From Roseobacter sp. MH60115 (GTDB lineage: Bacteria; Pseudomonadota; Alphaproteobacteria; Rhodobacterales; Rhodobacteraceae): a stretch of DNA of 64,000 bases. The stretch is taken from the NCBI RefSeq assembly GCF_015644665.1, contig NZ_JADOBQ010000003.1, positions 62,001 to 126,000 of the forward strand, given 5' to 3'. The notes beneath the pieces are model-generated. The model saw only the letters and a list, made by a program, of their open reading frames with translations. It was not told the DNA's origin and made no database searches. Position 1 is the first letter of the stretch. Every line of letters begins with the position of its first letter. A program made the position numbers and the translations under genes. Shown here in pieces: positions 25,907-35,472 of the stretch.

Positions 25907-26740
25907 TTATCCAGGTTTCGCGGCAGACACCACACGATCCTGCCCCCCCAGATCAGGGAGAATCGCCACTTCGCCCCAGCCCTGCGCCTCAAAGATCGCA
26001 GCCACCGTCGCCGCCTGCTGCCAGCCCGTCTCAACCAGAACGCGACCACGCGCATTCAGGTACCCTTGTGCTTGTGCGGCAATGACGCGGTACGCCGACA
26101 GCCCGTCCTGTTCATCGGTCAGCGCCAGGCGCGGTTCATGGTCCCGCAACTCGGGCTGAACCTGCAGCATTTCTTCCGCGGTCAGATAGGGCGGGTTGGA
26201 GACGATAAGGTCGTATCGCCCTTCGACCACCTCGAACCAATCCGATTTCAGGACCGTGGCACGATCCGCAACCGCATGCCGCGCGGCATTCGCGCTGGCG
26301 TGCAGACAGGCGGCTTCGCTGAGATCGACACCGACCCCTTCCGCTTCCGGGCGTTCCGCCAGCAACGTCACCAGAATGCAGCCTGATCCGGTTCCCAGAT
26401 CAAGGATGCGCGCGAAGGGCTCTGACAGGGCGACCTCGATCAGCGCTTCGGTCTCCGGGCGCGGGTCCAGCACGTCGCGGCTGATCTCAAAGGCGCGCCC
26501 GTAGAATTCCCGCGCCCCGATCAGCTGCGAGACCGGCACACGCACAGCCCGCAGGGCAATCAGATTGTCGTAGCGTTCGGCGATCTCCGGTGCGATGTCT
26601 TCGGGCGCGATCAGCGTGACCCGCGCCGCATCCACCTTGGCCGCATGGGCCAGCAGCACCCGCGCATCCCGCGCCGGGTCCGGAACGCCTGCCGCCCGCA
26701 GCCGCGCCATCGCGGCCACCATGGCCTCGGCCGCGGTCAC
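25907..26740 (-). CDS. prmC: Release factor glutamine methyltransferase
   Basis: PrmC methylates the Gln of the GGQ motif in release factors, including the product of the upstream gene. The 277-residue protein has a helical N-terminal domain (about 1-75) and a SAM domain with Asp-Leu-Gly-Thr-Gly-Ser-Gly (about 113-119) and the diagnostic Ser-Asn-Pro-Pro-Tyr-Leu (about 180). Its start overlaps the prfA stop by 4 bases, so enzyme and substrate are made together. Confidence 0.96.
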   Translation of the reverse strand: MTAAEAMVAAMARLRAAGVPDPARDARVLLAHAAKVDAARVTLIAPEDIAPEIAERYDNLIALRAVRVPVSQLIGAREFYGRAFEISRDVLDPRPETEALIEVALSEPFARILDLGTGSGCILVTLLAERPEAEGVGVDLSEAACLHASANAARHAVADRATVLKSDWFEVVEGRYDLIVSNPPYLTAEEMLQVQPELRDHEPRLALTDEQDGLSAYRVIAAQAQGYLNARGRVLVETGWQQAATVAAIFEAQGWGEVAILPDLGGQDRVVSAAKPG

Positions 26741-27792
26741 TGCCCCATCTCCGCCATCTGCCGCGCCTGGGCATCTGCGGTCAGCGCATCCACGATCTCG
26801 TCGAGATCGCCCTGCATCACCGCATCCAGCCGGTAGAGCGTCATATTGATCCGGTGATCCGTCATGCGCCCCTGGGGGAAATTATAGGTGCGGATGCGCT
26901 CGGAGCGATCCCCGGACCCCACCTGTGCCGCACGGTCCGCTGACCGTTCGCTATCCACCCGCGCCCGCTCCTGATCGTAAAGGCGCGCGCGCAGGACCTG
27001 CATCGCGATTTCACGGTTGCGGTGCTGTGACTTCTCGGAACTGGTCACAACAAGACCGGTGGGGAGATGGGTAATCCGCACGGCAGAATCGGTGGTGTTC
27101 ACGTGTTGGCCCCCGGCGCCGGAGGACCTCATCGTGTCTATGCGCAGATCATTTGCGTCGATCTGGATGTCCACGTCCTCGGCTTCGGGCAGCACGGCCA
27201 CCGTCGCCGCCGAGGTGTGGATGCGCCCGCCGCTTTCGGTGCTGGGCACGCGCTGCACCCGGTGCACGCCGCTCTCGAATTTCAGCCGGGCAAAGACGTT
27301 CTGACCCTTGATATGGGCCACCACTTCCTTGATGCCGCCCAGCTCGGTCTCCTGCAGCTCGATAATCTCGAACTGCCAGCCATTGCTCTCGGCATAGCGC
27401 TGATACATCCGCAGCAGATCACCGGCAAAGAGTGCTGCCTCATCCCCGCCCGTGCCGGGCCTGATCTCCAGCATCGCCGGTTTCGCATCCGCCTTGTCCT
27501 TGGGCAAAAGCGCCAGCTGCAGCGCCGCCTCCGCCTCGGGCAGCGCCGCCTTCAGCCGGGGCAGCTCCTCCTCCGCCAGCGCTGCCATATCCGGGTCCGA
27601 CAGCATCTCCTGCGCCTCGTCCAGATCGTCCAGCAACTGACGATAGGCCGCAATCTGCTCCACCACGGGGCGCAGATCGGAATACTCCTTGGCCAGCGCC
27701 GCAATGTCCGCCGAAGCATCGCCCGCCGACATTGCCGCCTCGAGATACTCGAAACGCGCCGTTATCTGTTCCAATTGCTGCACCGGGATCAT
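26737..27792 (-). CDS. prfA: Peptide chain release factor 1
   Basis: RF1 recognises UAA and UAG stops and triggers peptide release. The 351-residue length is normal. Gly-Gly-Gln lies in [10 protein letters not shown] (about 225-234), the loop that enters the peptidyl-transferase centre. The codon-recognition region and the C-terminal Arg-Met-Thr-Asp-His-Arg-Ile also match. The ATG at 27792 is preceded by GGAGAG. The start of RF1-type homology and this ribosome site exclude the longer frame. Confidence 0.96.
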   Translation of the reverse strand: MIPVQQLEQITARFEYLEAAMSAGDASADIAALAKEYSDLRPVVEQIAAYRQLLDDLDEAQEMLSDPDMAALAEEELPRLKAALPEAEAALQLALLPKDKADAKPAMLEIRPGTGGDEAALFAGDLLRMYQRYAESNGWQFEIIELQETELGGIKEVVAHIKGQNVFARLKFESGVHRVQRVPSTESGGRIHTSAATVAVLPEAEDVDIQIDANDLRIDTMRSSGAGGQHVNTTDSAVRITHLPTGLVVTSSEKSQHRNREIAMQVLRARLYDQERARVDSERSADRAAQVGSGDRSERIRTYNFPQGRMTDHRINMTLYRLDAVMQGDLDEIVDALTADAQARQMAEMGQ

Positions 27793-27855
27793 TCTGCGTC
27801 TCTCCGACATTGAAAGCCGTTGGTCAAGAGCAGGCACCATGCTATTGTTTTCGCC

Positions 27856-28143
27856 ATGAAACGACTGACCCTGCTTCTGATCTGGGCGGCCCTGCCGTGT
27901 ATTGCCGATGTCACCAGCCCCAGCGGCAAGACGGTCGAGTGCTATTGCACCGACAAATCGGGCGAGCGGGTGGAGCTTGGGCAGACCATTTGCCTGCAGG
28001 TCGATGGGCGTATGTTCATGGCACAATGCCAGATGTCGCTGAATGTGCCGATGTGGCGCGAGGTGCAACAGGGGTGCCTGTCATCCTCCCTGCAAGGCGG
28101 CGATCACCCGCTCCAATCGTTCCCGGTTGACGCCCAGATCTGA
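27856..28143 (+). CDS. Small Cys-rich exported protein, hypothetical
   Basis: The 95-residue product has a short signal peptide (residues 1-18, ending Cys-Ile-Ala-Asp). The mature part has five Cys (29, 31, 46, 58, 74), a pattern that suggests disulfides in the periplasm. I do not recognise a family. I chose the ATG at 27856 because it starts the signal peptide; ATGs further upstream lack one. It diverges from prfA, and its last 63 bases overlap the end of the convergent DUF1499 gene, so part of the C terminus could be poorly constrained. Confidence 0.7.
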   Translation: MKRLTLLLIWAALPCIADVTSPSGKTVECYCTDKSGERVELGQTICLQVDGRMFMAQCQMSLNVPMWREVQQGCLSSSLQGGDHPLQSFPVDAQI

Positions 28144-28506
28144 CACACCAAACCGCAGCCGGGCGAACATGCGGATCTGCCCGTCCCGCGCCTCCACGGT
28201 CGTCATATCCGGAAAACCAAACACCGCGGACCGCGTCACATAGGTGATCCGCCCCGCCTCCACCGATCCGGCCAGCACCTGGGTGCGCGGCAGCGCGCGC
28301 AGCACCGCATCGACCTGCTGCATCACCTCCGCATCGCCCGGGATCACCCGCACGGCACCGCTGGCAAAATCAGTACTCTGTGCATGGGGTACCGGCTGAT
28401 GCCAACGTGCGGGATTGATCGGCGCCAAACGCACATAGCCCAAACCAAACAAAAGAAGCAGCGCCACCGCCAGCGTTCCCATACGCATCCGCCTTCTCTT
28501 GGCCAC
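28081..28506 (-). CDS. DUF1499 family protein, membrane-anchored
   Basis: The 141-residue product has one N-terminal membrane segment (about 9-26) after a basic start. The C-terminal part matches DUF1499: Tyr-Val-Thr-Arg-Ser-Ala-Val-Phe-Gly-Phe-Pro-Asp and the closing [11 protein letters not shown]. The function of the family is unknown. The start is uncertain: a GTG at 28506 has GGGGGA upstream, while ATGs at 28488 and 28482 are also possible. It lies downstream of the two ureohydrolase genes on the same strand, with a 29-base gap. Confidence 0.75.
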   Translation of the reverse strand: MAKRRRMRMGTLAVALLLLFGLGYVRLAPINPARWHQPVPHAQSTDFASGAVRVIPGDAEVMQQVDAVLRALPRTQVLAGSVEAGRITYVTRSAVFGFPDMTTVEARDGQIRMFARLRFGVSDLGVNRERLERVIAALQGG

Positions 28507-28535
28507 AAATATCCCCCGCGGAGCGTCCCGCCCTC

Positions 28536-29486
28536 TCAGCGATACGCGACGCCCGGCAGAACGCACAACAGCTCAAAAAGGATGTTCGCCCCGGTCAGCG
28601 CGGTGTTGCCGGTTGTATCATAGGGCGGCGACACCTCCACCAGATCGCAGCCCACAATGTTCAACCCCTTCAACGCCCGGATAAGTTCCATCGCCTGCGC
28701 CGTCGTCAGCCCGCCGATCTCCGGTGTGCCGGTGCCGGGGGCAAAAGCCGGGTCAAGGCTGTCGATGTCGAAACTCACATAGGTAGGCTGTTCGGGGCCG
28801 ATGTCGCGGCGCACCTCCCCACCCAGGGTGGAGAGGCTGCGGTGCCACAACTCCTGCGCCGGGAACTGCTGAAAGCCCCAGGCTTGCGCCTTGGTGAAAT
28901 CAGCCGCCGTGTAGCCGGTGCCGCGCAGCCCGATCTGATAGGTCTTCTCCGGCAGGATCAGCCCCTCTTCATGGGCGCGCTTGAAGACCGTGCCATGGGT
29001 TTCCCGTTCGCCGAACATATCGTCATTCACATCCGCGTGGGCGTCCACATGGACCAAGGCCACCGGCCCGTGACGTTTGTGCATGGCCCGCAGGATCGGC
29101 AGGGTCATCGAATGATCGCCGCCAATGGCCATCGGCATCGCGTCATAATTCAGGATCGCCTCATAGCTCTCCTGAATGATCTTCAGACTATCGGCCAGCG
29201 AAAACGTATTGATCGCCAGATCACCGATATCGGCCACCTGCAGGCTGTCAAAGGGCGCTGCCCCCGTGCCCATGTGATAGGGGCGGATCATCGCACTCTG
29301 GGCGCGCACCTCCTTGGGGCCGAAGCGCGTGCCGGACCGCCACGAGGTGCCGATGTCGATCGGCACGCCCAGAAAGGCCACATCCAGCCCCTTGAGATCA
29401 TTGACAAAAGGCAGGCGCATGAAACTGCCCGGCCCGGAAAACCGCGCAAGATCATTGCCGCTGATCGGTTGGTTCTTACTGCTCAT
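28536..29486 (-). CDS. speB: Agmatinase-type ureohydrolase (second copy of tandem pair)
   Basis: Agmatinase splits agmatine into putrescine and urea with a two-manganese site. The 316-residue product carries the full ureohydrolase set: Gly-Gly-Asp-His-Ser, Asp-Ala-His-Ala-Asp-Val-Asn-Asp, and Ser-Phe-Asp-Ile-Asp-Ser-Leu-Asp-Pro-Ala-Phe-Ala-Pro-Gly-Thr-Gly. The substrate is not certain, since related enzymes act on guanidinobutyrate, guanidinopropionate or guanidine. Its start overlaps the stop of a paralogue by 4 bases. An Asn (not Thr) in the metal loop Asp-Val-Asn-Asp separates it from the upstream copy (Asp-Thr-Trp). Confidence 0.85.
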   Translation of the reverse strand: MSSKNQPISGNDLARFSGPGSFMRLPFVNDLKGLDVAFLGVPIDIGTSWRSGTRFGPKEVRAQSAMIRPYHMGTGAAPFDSLQVADIGDLAINTFSLADSLKIIQESYEAILNYDAMPMAIGGDHSMTLPILRAMHKRHGPVALVHVDAHADVNDDMFGERETHGTVFKRAHEEGLILPEKTYQIGLRGTGYTAADFTKAQAWGFQQFPAQELWHRSLSTLGGEVRRDIGPEQPTYVSFDIDSLDPAFAPGTGTPEIGGLTTAQAMELIRALKGLNIVGCDLVEVSPPYDTTGNTALTGANILFELLCVLPGVAYR

Positions 29487-30457
29487 TCTTTGCTCTCTTC
29501 ACGCATCCGCCAGCCCAGCAGGCTCAGGAGTTCTGTTGCCACATGCGCCCCCGCAATGGCTGTCGCTCCGGTTGTATCAAAGGGGGGCGAAACCTCAACA
29601 ACATCGCCGCCACGAATGTTGATGCCCGCCAGATCGCGCAGCATGGATGCCGCCTGCGCGCTGGTCAGCCCGCCCCAGACCGGCGTGCCCGTACCCGGCG
29701 CAAAGGCGGGATCAAGCGCGTCGATGTCAAAACTCAGGTAGCAGGGCCGGTCGCCGAGGATGTCCCTGATCCTTGCCACCGCCGCGTCCGGCCCCTTTTC
29801 GTGAACCTCGCGCGCATCGATGATGTTCACGCCAAGCGTATCCGCATTTGTCGTGCGAATGCCCACCTGCACGGAGGTCGCGGGATCGACGATCCCGGAT
29901 TTCACCGCCTTGTAGAACATCGTGCCGTGATCGACGCGGCCCATGTCGTCATCGGCCCAGGTGTCCGTGTGCGCGTCGAACTGCAGCAGACTGATCGGCC
30001 CGTATTTTTCGGCATAGGCCTTGAGGATCGGAAAACTGATGTAGTGATCGCCACCCAGCACCACGCTGGCGGCCCCGGCGTCCAGTATGCCTCGGATATG
30101 TGCGGTCAGCGCATCGGGGAAGGCGGGGATATTGGCATAGTCAAAGGCAAGATCGCCGTAGTCGACAATCACCCGCTCGCTCAGCACGTCAAAGGGCCAG
30201 CCATAGGGCGCGTCGGGCGCCTGCAGGGTCGAGGCCTCGCGGATGGCGCGGGGGCCCAGCCGTGTGCCGGGACGGTTGGTGACCGCCTGATCGAACGGCA
30301 CACCCGTCACGGCGATATCCACCCCCGTCAGGTCCTTTGTGTACCGCCTGCGCAGAAACGACAAAGCGCCGCCAAAGGTTAGCTCAAAGCTTGGCCCCTT
30401 GGGATCCTCGCGGGTAAAAGCGTGATCCATCTGGGTCTTGGCGTCTTCCAGCGCCAT
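29483..30457 (-). CDS. speB: Agmatinase-type ureohydrolase (first copy of tandem pair)
   Basis: The 324-residue product has all metal ligands: Gly-Gly-Asp-His-Tyr, Phe-Asp-Ala-His-Thr-Asp-Thr-Trp and Ser-Phe-Asp-Ile-Asp-Ala-Leu-Asp-Pro-Ala-Phe-Ala-Pro-Gly-Thr-Gly. It shares fold and motifs with the next gene, but large parts differ, so the duplication is old and the two may have different substrates or form a mixed complex. The M20 amidohydrolase gene ends 3 bases before its start, and the second copy overlaps its stop, giving one three-gene operon. Agmatinase proper is the most likely role. Confidence 0.86.
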   Translation of the reverse strand: MALEDAKTQMDHAFTREDPKGPSFELTFGGALSFLRRRYTKDLTGVDIAVTGVPFDQAVTNRPGTRLGPRAIREASTLQAPDAPYGWPFDVLSERVIVDYGDLAFDYANIPAFPDALTAHIRGILDAGAASVVLGGDHYISFPILKAYAEKYGPISLLQFDAHTDTWADDDMGRVDHGTMFYKAVKSGIVDPATSVQVGIRTTNADTLGVNIIDAREVHEKGPDAAVARIRDILGDRPCYLSFDIDALDPAFAPGTGTPVWGGLTSAQAASMLRDLAGINIRGGDVVEVSPPFDTTGATAIAGAHVATELLSLLGWRMREESKE

Positions 30458-30460
30458 GGA

Positions 30461-31630
30461 TCAGGCTCCGGCCACGGGCTGCGCCCGCTCCACAAGCCGC
30501 GCAAAGAAGGAGGCGCCAATCGGGGCGATCTCGTCGTTGAAATTGTACTTGGGGTGGTGGACGCCCGCGCCTTCCCCCTGCCCCAGCATCAGATAGGCGC
30601 CGGGCCGCGCCTCAAGCATGTAGGAGAAATCCTCGGCCCCCATGACCGGCATGATCGCGTCATCCACCGCCGCCGCGCCTGCTATTTCAGCGGCCACCTC
30701 TACCGCAAAACCGGCCTTGGCGGCGTCATTGACCGTCGGCGGGTAGCCGAATTCGAACTCCAGCCTGGCCTCCAGCCCGAAGGACGCCGCCTGCCCCGCC
30801 ACGACCTCTTCCATCCGGCGCACCACCATTGCCTGCACCTCCTTGTCGAAGGTGCGCACCGTGCCGTTGATATAGGCAGTTTCAGGGATAACGTTATCGG
30901 TGGTGCCGGTGTGGATCTGCGTGGTGGAAATCACCAGCGATTGCATCGGATGGCGGTTACGGCTGACAATGCTCTGCAGCGCCTGTACGATAGAACAGGC
31001 GGCAACAACAGGATCGACACAATCATGCGGACGCGCCGCGTGCCCGCCAACCCCGGTGATGTGGATGTGAAACGTGTCGGCGGCGGCCATGATCGGCCCG
31101 CGCGTGGTGTTGAAACTGCCAAAATCGCGACCCGGTGAATTGTGGATCGCATAGACCTGGCTGACGTTGAACTGCTCCATGATGCCTTCCTGCACCATGA
31201 CCTCGCCCCCACCGCCAAACTCTTCTGCCGGTTGGAAAATCAGCGCGACGCGCCCGGCGAAATTGCGTGTCTCGGCCAGGTATTTCGCGGCCCCCAGCAG
31301 CATCGCCGTGTGCCCGTCATGGCCGCAGGCGTGCATCTTGCCGGGATGGGTGGAGGCATAGTCCACGCCGGTCTCTTCGGTGATCGGCAGCGCATCCATA
31401 TCGGCGCGCAGCCCGATGGTCGGCCCTTCGCCCTGCCCTTCGATGATCGCGACAATGCCCGTCTTTGCGATGCCTTCGTGGATCGCGTCGACACCGAATT
31501 CGCGCAGGCGTTCGGCCACAAACGCGGCGGTCTGGTGACACTCCAGCCCCAGTTCCGGGATGGAATGCAGATGCCGCCGCCAGGCCGTCATCTCATCACT
31601 CAGATCAGCGATCCGGTTTACCACGGGCAT
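30461..31630 (-). CDS. M20 family amidohydrolase (hippurate hydrolase-like)
   Basis: The 389-residue protein belongs to the M20D amidohydrolases that remove acyl groups from amino acids or related amides. Metal-binding motifs are visible in His-Ala-Cys-Gly-His-Asp-Gly-His-Thr-Ala (about 103-112), Glu-Glu-Phe-Gly-Gly-Gly (about 136-141) and near the C-terminal Met-Gly-Ala-Glu-Asp-Phe-Ser-Tyr-Met. A dimerisation insert sits in the middle. The substrate cannot be told from sequence. Its place ahead of two ureohydrolases suggests a shared nitrogen pathway, perhaps deacylation of an N-acyl guanidino compound before urea release; that is inference. Confidence 0.88.
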   Translation of the reverse strand: MPVVNRIADLSDEMTAWRRHLHSIPELGLECHQTAAFVAERLREFGVDAIHEGIAKTGIVAIIEGQGEGPTIGLRADMDALPITEETGVDYASTHPGKMHACGHDGHTAMLLGAAKYLAETRNFAGRVALIFQPAEEFGGGGEVMVQEGIMEQFNVSQVYAIHNSPGRDFGSFNTTRGPIMAAADTFHIHITGVGGHAARPHDCVDPVVAACSIVQALQSIVSRNRHPMQSLVISTTQIHTGTTDNVIPETAYINGTVRTFDKEVQAMVVRRMEEVVAGQAASFGLEARLEFEFGYPPTVNDAAKAGFAVEVAAEIAGAAAVDDAIMPVMGAEDFSYMLEARPGAYLMLGQGEGAGVHHPKYNFNDEIAPIGASFFARLVERAQPVAGA

Positions 31631-31693
31631 GGGCTGGACTCCTTGTGGAATTATTTGTCAGGTGCATGTGACACGACAGATGGGCGCGCTGCA

Positions 31694-32506
31694 ATGGCTG
31701 AAGACTTGATCCACGACCGGAATGCGGGAATTGAGCGCCTGCTGGAGATCATGCGCCGCCTGCGCGATCCGGAAACGGGCTGCCCCTGGGATATCGAGCA
31801 GGATTTCGACACCATTGCGCCTTACACCATTGAAGAGGCTTACGAAGTTGCCGATGCGATCCAGCGGCGCGATTTCGCGGAGCTGGAGGGGGAGCTGGGC
31901 GATCTGCTGTTGCAGACGGTTTATCACACGGCCATAGGCGAAGAGGCCGGGCATTTCTCCTTTCAGTCCGTGGTGACCGCGATTTCCGACAAGATGGTGG
32001 CGCGCCATCCGCATGTTTTCGGCGATGAAAGCCGGGACAAATCCGCCGACCAACAGACCGCGGATTGGGAGGCGATCAAGGCGGCGGAACGGGCGGGAAA
32101 AGCGCAAGGCGGCGCCCTGGACGGTGTGGCCATCGGCCTGCCCGCCCTGCTGCGCGCGCTCAAGCTGCAGAAACGTGCGGCCCGTGTCGGGTTTGACTGG
32201 CCGTCGACCACGCAGGTGCTGGACAAGCTGACCGAAGAATCCGCAGAGTTGGTTGAGGCAAAGGACAGCCTGACCGAGCGGGAGGTCGAGGAAGAATACG
32301 GCGATCTGCTTTTTGTCATGGCCAATCTCGGGCGGCATCTCGGCCTTGATCCAGAGGCAGCCCTGCGCGCGGCCAATGCCAAGTTCACCCGCCGCTTCGA
32401 AGCCGTGGAGGCCCGGCTGGCGCAGGCGGGCAAAACAGCCACGGACAGCAATCTGGCAGAGATGGACGCGCTCTGGGACGACGTGAAACGCGCCGAACGC
32501 CCGTAA
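31694..32506 (+). CDS. mazG: Nucleoside triphosphate pyrophosphohydrolase
   Basis: MazG converts unusual or damaged NTPs to monophosphates and so cleans the nucleotide pool. The 270-residue protein has two MazG domains (about 10-115 and 150-250), each with the helical Glu-rich metal site (Ile-Glu-Glu-Ala-Tyr-Glu-Val-Ala-Asp; Glu-Glu-Ser-Ala-Glu-Leu-Val-Glu-Ala). The start of the first domain shows Arg-Asp-Pro-Glu-Thr-Gly-Cys-Pro-Trp-Asp, typical of the family. The ATG at 31694 begins this conserved part. It diverges from the M20 gene. Confidence 0.95.
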   Translation: MAEDLIHDRNAGIERLLEIMRRLRDPETGCPWDIEQDFDTIAPYTIEEAYEVADAIQRRDFAELEGELGDLLLQTVYHTAIGEEAGHFSFQSVVTAISDKMVARHPHVFGDESRDKSADQQTADWEAIKAAERAGKAQGGALDGVAIGLPALLRALKLQKRAARVGFDWPSTTQVLDKLTEESAELVEAKDSLTEREVEEEYGDLLFVMANLGRHLGLDPEAALRAANAKFTRRFEAVEARLAQAGKTATDSNLAEMDALWDDVKRAERP

Positions 32507-32629
32507 AACTTTCCAGGGTGCCGTCACGACCGACCTCTGTGCGCGCTCCCCTGCTCAGGTGAAATTGACCGTCTGGACAAAATCGGTGCGACTTGCGAGT
32601 GTCGCGCAAATTTTTGGACAGGAGCATGC

Positions 32630-33571
32630 ATGTCCCCCCGCAAAATCATCATCGATACCGATCCCGGGCAGGATGATGCCGTCGCCATCCTGTTGGCGCT
32701 GGCCAGCCCCGGCGAAATCGACGTTCTGGGCATCACCTGCGTGGCCGGCAACGTGCCTCTGGCGCTGACGTCGAAAAATGCGCTGATGATCTGCGAGCTG
32801 GCGGGGCAAACGGATGTGCCGGTCTTCGCCGGATGCGACCGGCCCCTGGGGCGTGATCTGGTCACCGCAGAGCATGTGCATGGCGAAACCGGCCTGAACG
32901 GCCCGACCTTGCCCGACCCCAAAATGCAACTTCAGGACCAGCATGCGGTCGATTTCATAATCGACACGCTGCGGGGGGCCGCGCCGAAGTCGATCACCCT
33001 GTGTCCGTTGGGCCCGCTGACCAACATTGCCACCGCGCTGGAGAAGGCGCCGGAAATCGCCGAGGCGGTGCAGGAGATCGTACTGATGGGAGGCGCCTAT
33101 TTCGAGGTGGGCAACATTACCCCCACTGCGGAATTCAACATCTATGTCGACCCGCAGGCCGCTGATATCGTGTTTAAATCCGGCATTCACATCGTGGTCA
33201 TGTCGCTCGACGTCACCCATAAGGCGCTGGTCACCCCCCCTCGGAACGAGGCATTCCGGGCCCTGGGTACGCCCGTGGGCAAAGCCGTGTCCGAGATGAC
33301 CGATTTCTTTGAACGGTTCGACAAGGAGAAATACGGCTCCGAGGGCGCACCGCTGCATGACCCGTGCGTGACGGCTTATCTGATCGATCCCACCTTGTTC
33401 AAAGGACGCCATATCAACGTGGAAATTGAAACCCAGTCGGAACTGACCTTGGGCATGACCGTTGCCGACTGGTGGGGTGTGACCGACAGACCCGCCAATG
33501 CGCTCTTTATCAAGGACATCGATGCAGACGGGTTTTTCACCCTGCTGACCGAGCGGCTGTCGCGGCTGTGA
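32630..33571 (+). CDS. Inosine/uridine-preferring nucleoside hydrolase
   Basis: The enzyme hydrolyses the N-glycosidic bond of nucleosides for salvage. The 313-residue protein begins with the calcium-binding motif Asp9-Thr-Asp-Pro-Gly-Gln-Asp-Asp-Ala, which defines the family, and has Met-Gly-Gly-Ala and Glu-Phe-Asn-Ile-Tyr-Val-Asp-Pro-Gln-Ala motifs further on. There is no signal peptide, so it acts in the cytoplasm. The ATG at 32630 follows GGACAGGAGC. A GNAT gene overlaps its stop. Purine versus pyrimidine preference cannot be read with confidence. Confidence 0.93.
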   Translation: MSPRKIIIDTDPGQDDAVAILLALASPGEIDVLGITCVAGNVPLALTSKNALMICELAGQTDVPVFAGCDRPLGRDLVTAEHVHGETGLNGPTLPDPKMQLQDQHAVDFIIDTLRGAAPKSITLCPLGPLTNIATALEKAPEIAEAVQEIVLMGGAYFEVGNITPTAEFNIYVDPQAADIVFKSGIHIVVMSLDVTHKALVTPPRNEAFRALGTPVGKAVSEMTDFFERFDKEKYGSEGAPLHDPCVTAYLIDPTLFKGRHINVEIETQSELTLGMTVADWWGVTDRPANALFIKDIDADGFFTLLTERLSRL

Positions 33572-34017
33572 GCGCGGCTTTGACACTGGCCACGGCGGAC
33601 CATGCGGACCGTCTTGATGCGCTTGTCGCCGCCTTTCATGAAGAACACGGCATTGCGCTGGGTGCCGAGGCGCGCAGGGCCGGAATCACACCGCTGCTGG
33701 AGGGCTCGCCCCATGGCGCGGCCTATCTGATCGGCCCGCCGCGCGCGCCCATTGGATATGTGGTCGTGACCTTTGGATGGTCGCTGGAATTCGGTGGCCT
33801 GGACGGGTTTGTCGATGAAATCTACGTGCGCCCGGGTGTGCGTGGGCGGGGCATCGCCTCGGAAACCCTGCAAAGCCTTCCCCGCGCGCTCGCCAGTGCC
33901 GGGTTGAAGGCCCTGCATCTGGAGGTGGATCGCACCGCAGACGGCACCCAGCGTCTCTATGCCCGTGCCGGTTTCACCCCGCGCCCGGACTACATGCTGA
34001 TGACCCGCAGATTCTGA
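33568..34017 (+). CDS. GNAT family N-acetyltransferase
   Basis: The 149-residue product has the GNAT core: Phe-Val-Asp-Glu-Ile-Tyr-Val-Arg-Pro-Gly-Val-Arg-Gly-Arg-Gly-Ile-Ala (about 81-97), the acetyl-CoA pyrophosphate loop, and a C-terminal Leu-Tyr-Ala-Arg-Ala-Gly-Phe. I place the start at a GTG that overlaps the nucleoside hydrolase stop (GTGA, 33568-33571), which gives the family-length protein and translational coupling. Substrate unknown. Confidence 0.85.
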   Translation: MSAALTLATADHADRLDALVAAFHEEHGIALGAEARRAGITPLLEGSPHGAAYLIGPPRAPIGYVVVTFGWSLEFGGLDGFVDEIYVRPGVRGRGIASETLQSLPRALASAGLKALHLEVDRTADGTQRLYARAGFTPRPDYMLMTRRF

Positions 34018-34056
34018 ACCCGTTGCGCAGCGGCCCACGCGACATATGTTAAGACC

Positions 34057-35469
34057 ATGAGTTTTTCCGTTCCCTTCGACAACAGCTACGCCGCCCTGCC
34101 GGACGCCTTTTACGCGCGGCTGGACCCGACGCCGGTCAAAGCGCCCAAACTGATCACCTTCAACGAGACGCTGGCACAGAAGCTGGGCCTGCCGGAGGCA
34201 TCGGACGACGTGCTTGCCGCCATGTTTTCGGGCCAGAAGGTGCCTGAGGGCGCGACACCGATTGCCCAGCTCTACGCAGGCCACCAGTTTGGCACCTTCA
34301 ACCCGCAGCTTGGCGACGGGCGCGCGCTGCTCTTGGGCGAGGTCGTGGGCACCGACGGCATCCGCCGCGATATCCAACTCAAGGGTTCGGGCCCCACACC
34401 CTATTCCCGCATGGGCGACGGGCGCGCATGGCTGGGCCCGGTGCTGCGGGAATATGTGATCTCGGAGGCCATGCATGCGCTGGGTATTCCAACGACCCGC
34501 GCCCTCGCGGCCACCACCACCGGCGAGGACGTGATCCGCGAAACGGTGTTGCCGGGCGCGGTGCTGACGCGGGTGGCGCAGAGCCATCTGCGCGTCGGCA
34601 CCTTTCAGGTCTTTGCGCACCGGGGCCAGAAGGCGGAGCTTGCCCGGCTGACCGACTATGCGATGGCTCGGCACTATCCGGACGCCAAAGGCCCGATGGA
34701 CCTTTTGCGCGCGGTCTGTGCCGCACAGGCGGAGCTTGTGGCGGTCTGGATGTCGGTGGGGTTCATCCATGGCGTGATGAACACCGACAACTGCGCGATT
34801 TCAGGCGAAACCATCGACTACGGGCCTTGCGCTTTTATCGATGACTATCATGCGGATACGGTCTTCAGCTCCATCGACCAGATGGGCCGATACGCCTATT
34901 CCAACCAGCCGCGGATCATCGTCTGGAACATGGCGCAATTCGCCACGGCCCTGCTGCAGCAGTTGGACGACCCCACCACCGCGCTGGACGAAGCGACGGA
35001 GATCGTGCACGCGATGCCCGCCCAGATCGAAGCAGCGTGGCTGTCGCGCTTCGGGGCCAAGATCGGCCTCGCCGCGCCAACGAAGGACGACGCCGCGCTG
35101 ATCCAGGACCTATTGACGCTGATGCAGGCGCAGGGGGCCGATTTCACCAATACCTTCGACGCGCTGGCGCGCGGTGACGCACGGGATCAGTTCCTGGAGC
35201 GTGAGGCCTTCGACGCCTGGGCAGCCGAGTGGCAGACACGGCTGCAGGGCGAGGGAGACCCACAGACCGTAATGCAGGCAGCCTCTCCGCGGATCATCCC
35301 GCGCAACCACCGGATGGAAGAGATGATTGCCGCCGCGGTTGCCGGGGATTTCGCGCCCTTTGAGCGGCTTCTGACCGCGCTCGCCAGCCCCTTTGACACC
35401 GATGATCTTGACCTGATGCGCCCGCCCACCAAGGCGCAGCGCGTGCCCGCGACCTTCTGCGGGACCTGA
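34057..35469 (+). CDS. selO: Protein adenylyltransferase SelO (YdiU/UPF0061)
   Basis: SelO is a pseudokinase that binds ATP upside down and transfers AMP to Ser, Thr or Tyr of proteins, linked to redox stress. The 470-residue product has family motifs Leu-Tyr-Ala-Gly-His-Gln-Phe-Gly, Leu-Gly-Asp-Gly-Arg-Ala, [12 protein letters not shown], Gly-Val-Met-Asn-Thr-Asp-Asn and a closing Thr-Phe-Cys-Gly-Thr, where the Cys stands in the place of the redox Cys/Sec of other members. The ATG at 34057 starts the conserved N terminus (Phe-Asp-Asn-Ser-Tyr). It runs toward the DMT exporter gene, with stops 3 bases apart. Confidence 0.94.
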   Translation: MSFSVPFDNSYAALPDAFYARLDPTPVKAPKLITFNETLAQKLGLPEASDDVLAAMFSGQKVPEGATPIAQLYAGHQFGTFNPQLGDGRALLLGEVVGTDGIRRDIQLKGSGPTPYSRMGDGRAWLGPVLREYVISEAMHALGIPTTRALAATTTGEDVIRETVLPGAVLTRVAQSHLRVGTFQVFAHRGQKAELARLTDYAMARHYPDAKGPMDLLRAVCAAQAELVAVWMSVGFIHGVMNTDNCAISGETIDYGPCAFIDDYHADTVFSSIDQMGRYAYSNQPRIIVWNMAQFATALLQQLDDPTTALDEATEIVHAMPAQIEAAWLSRFGAKIGLAAPTKDDAALIQDLLTLMQAQGADFTNTFDALARGDARDQFLEREAFDAWAAEWQTRLQGEGDPQTVMQAASPRIIPRNHRMEEMIAAAVAGDFAPFERLLTALASPFDTDDLDLMRPPTKAQRVPATFCGT

Positions 35470-35472
35470 CGC

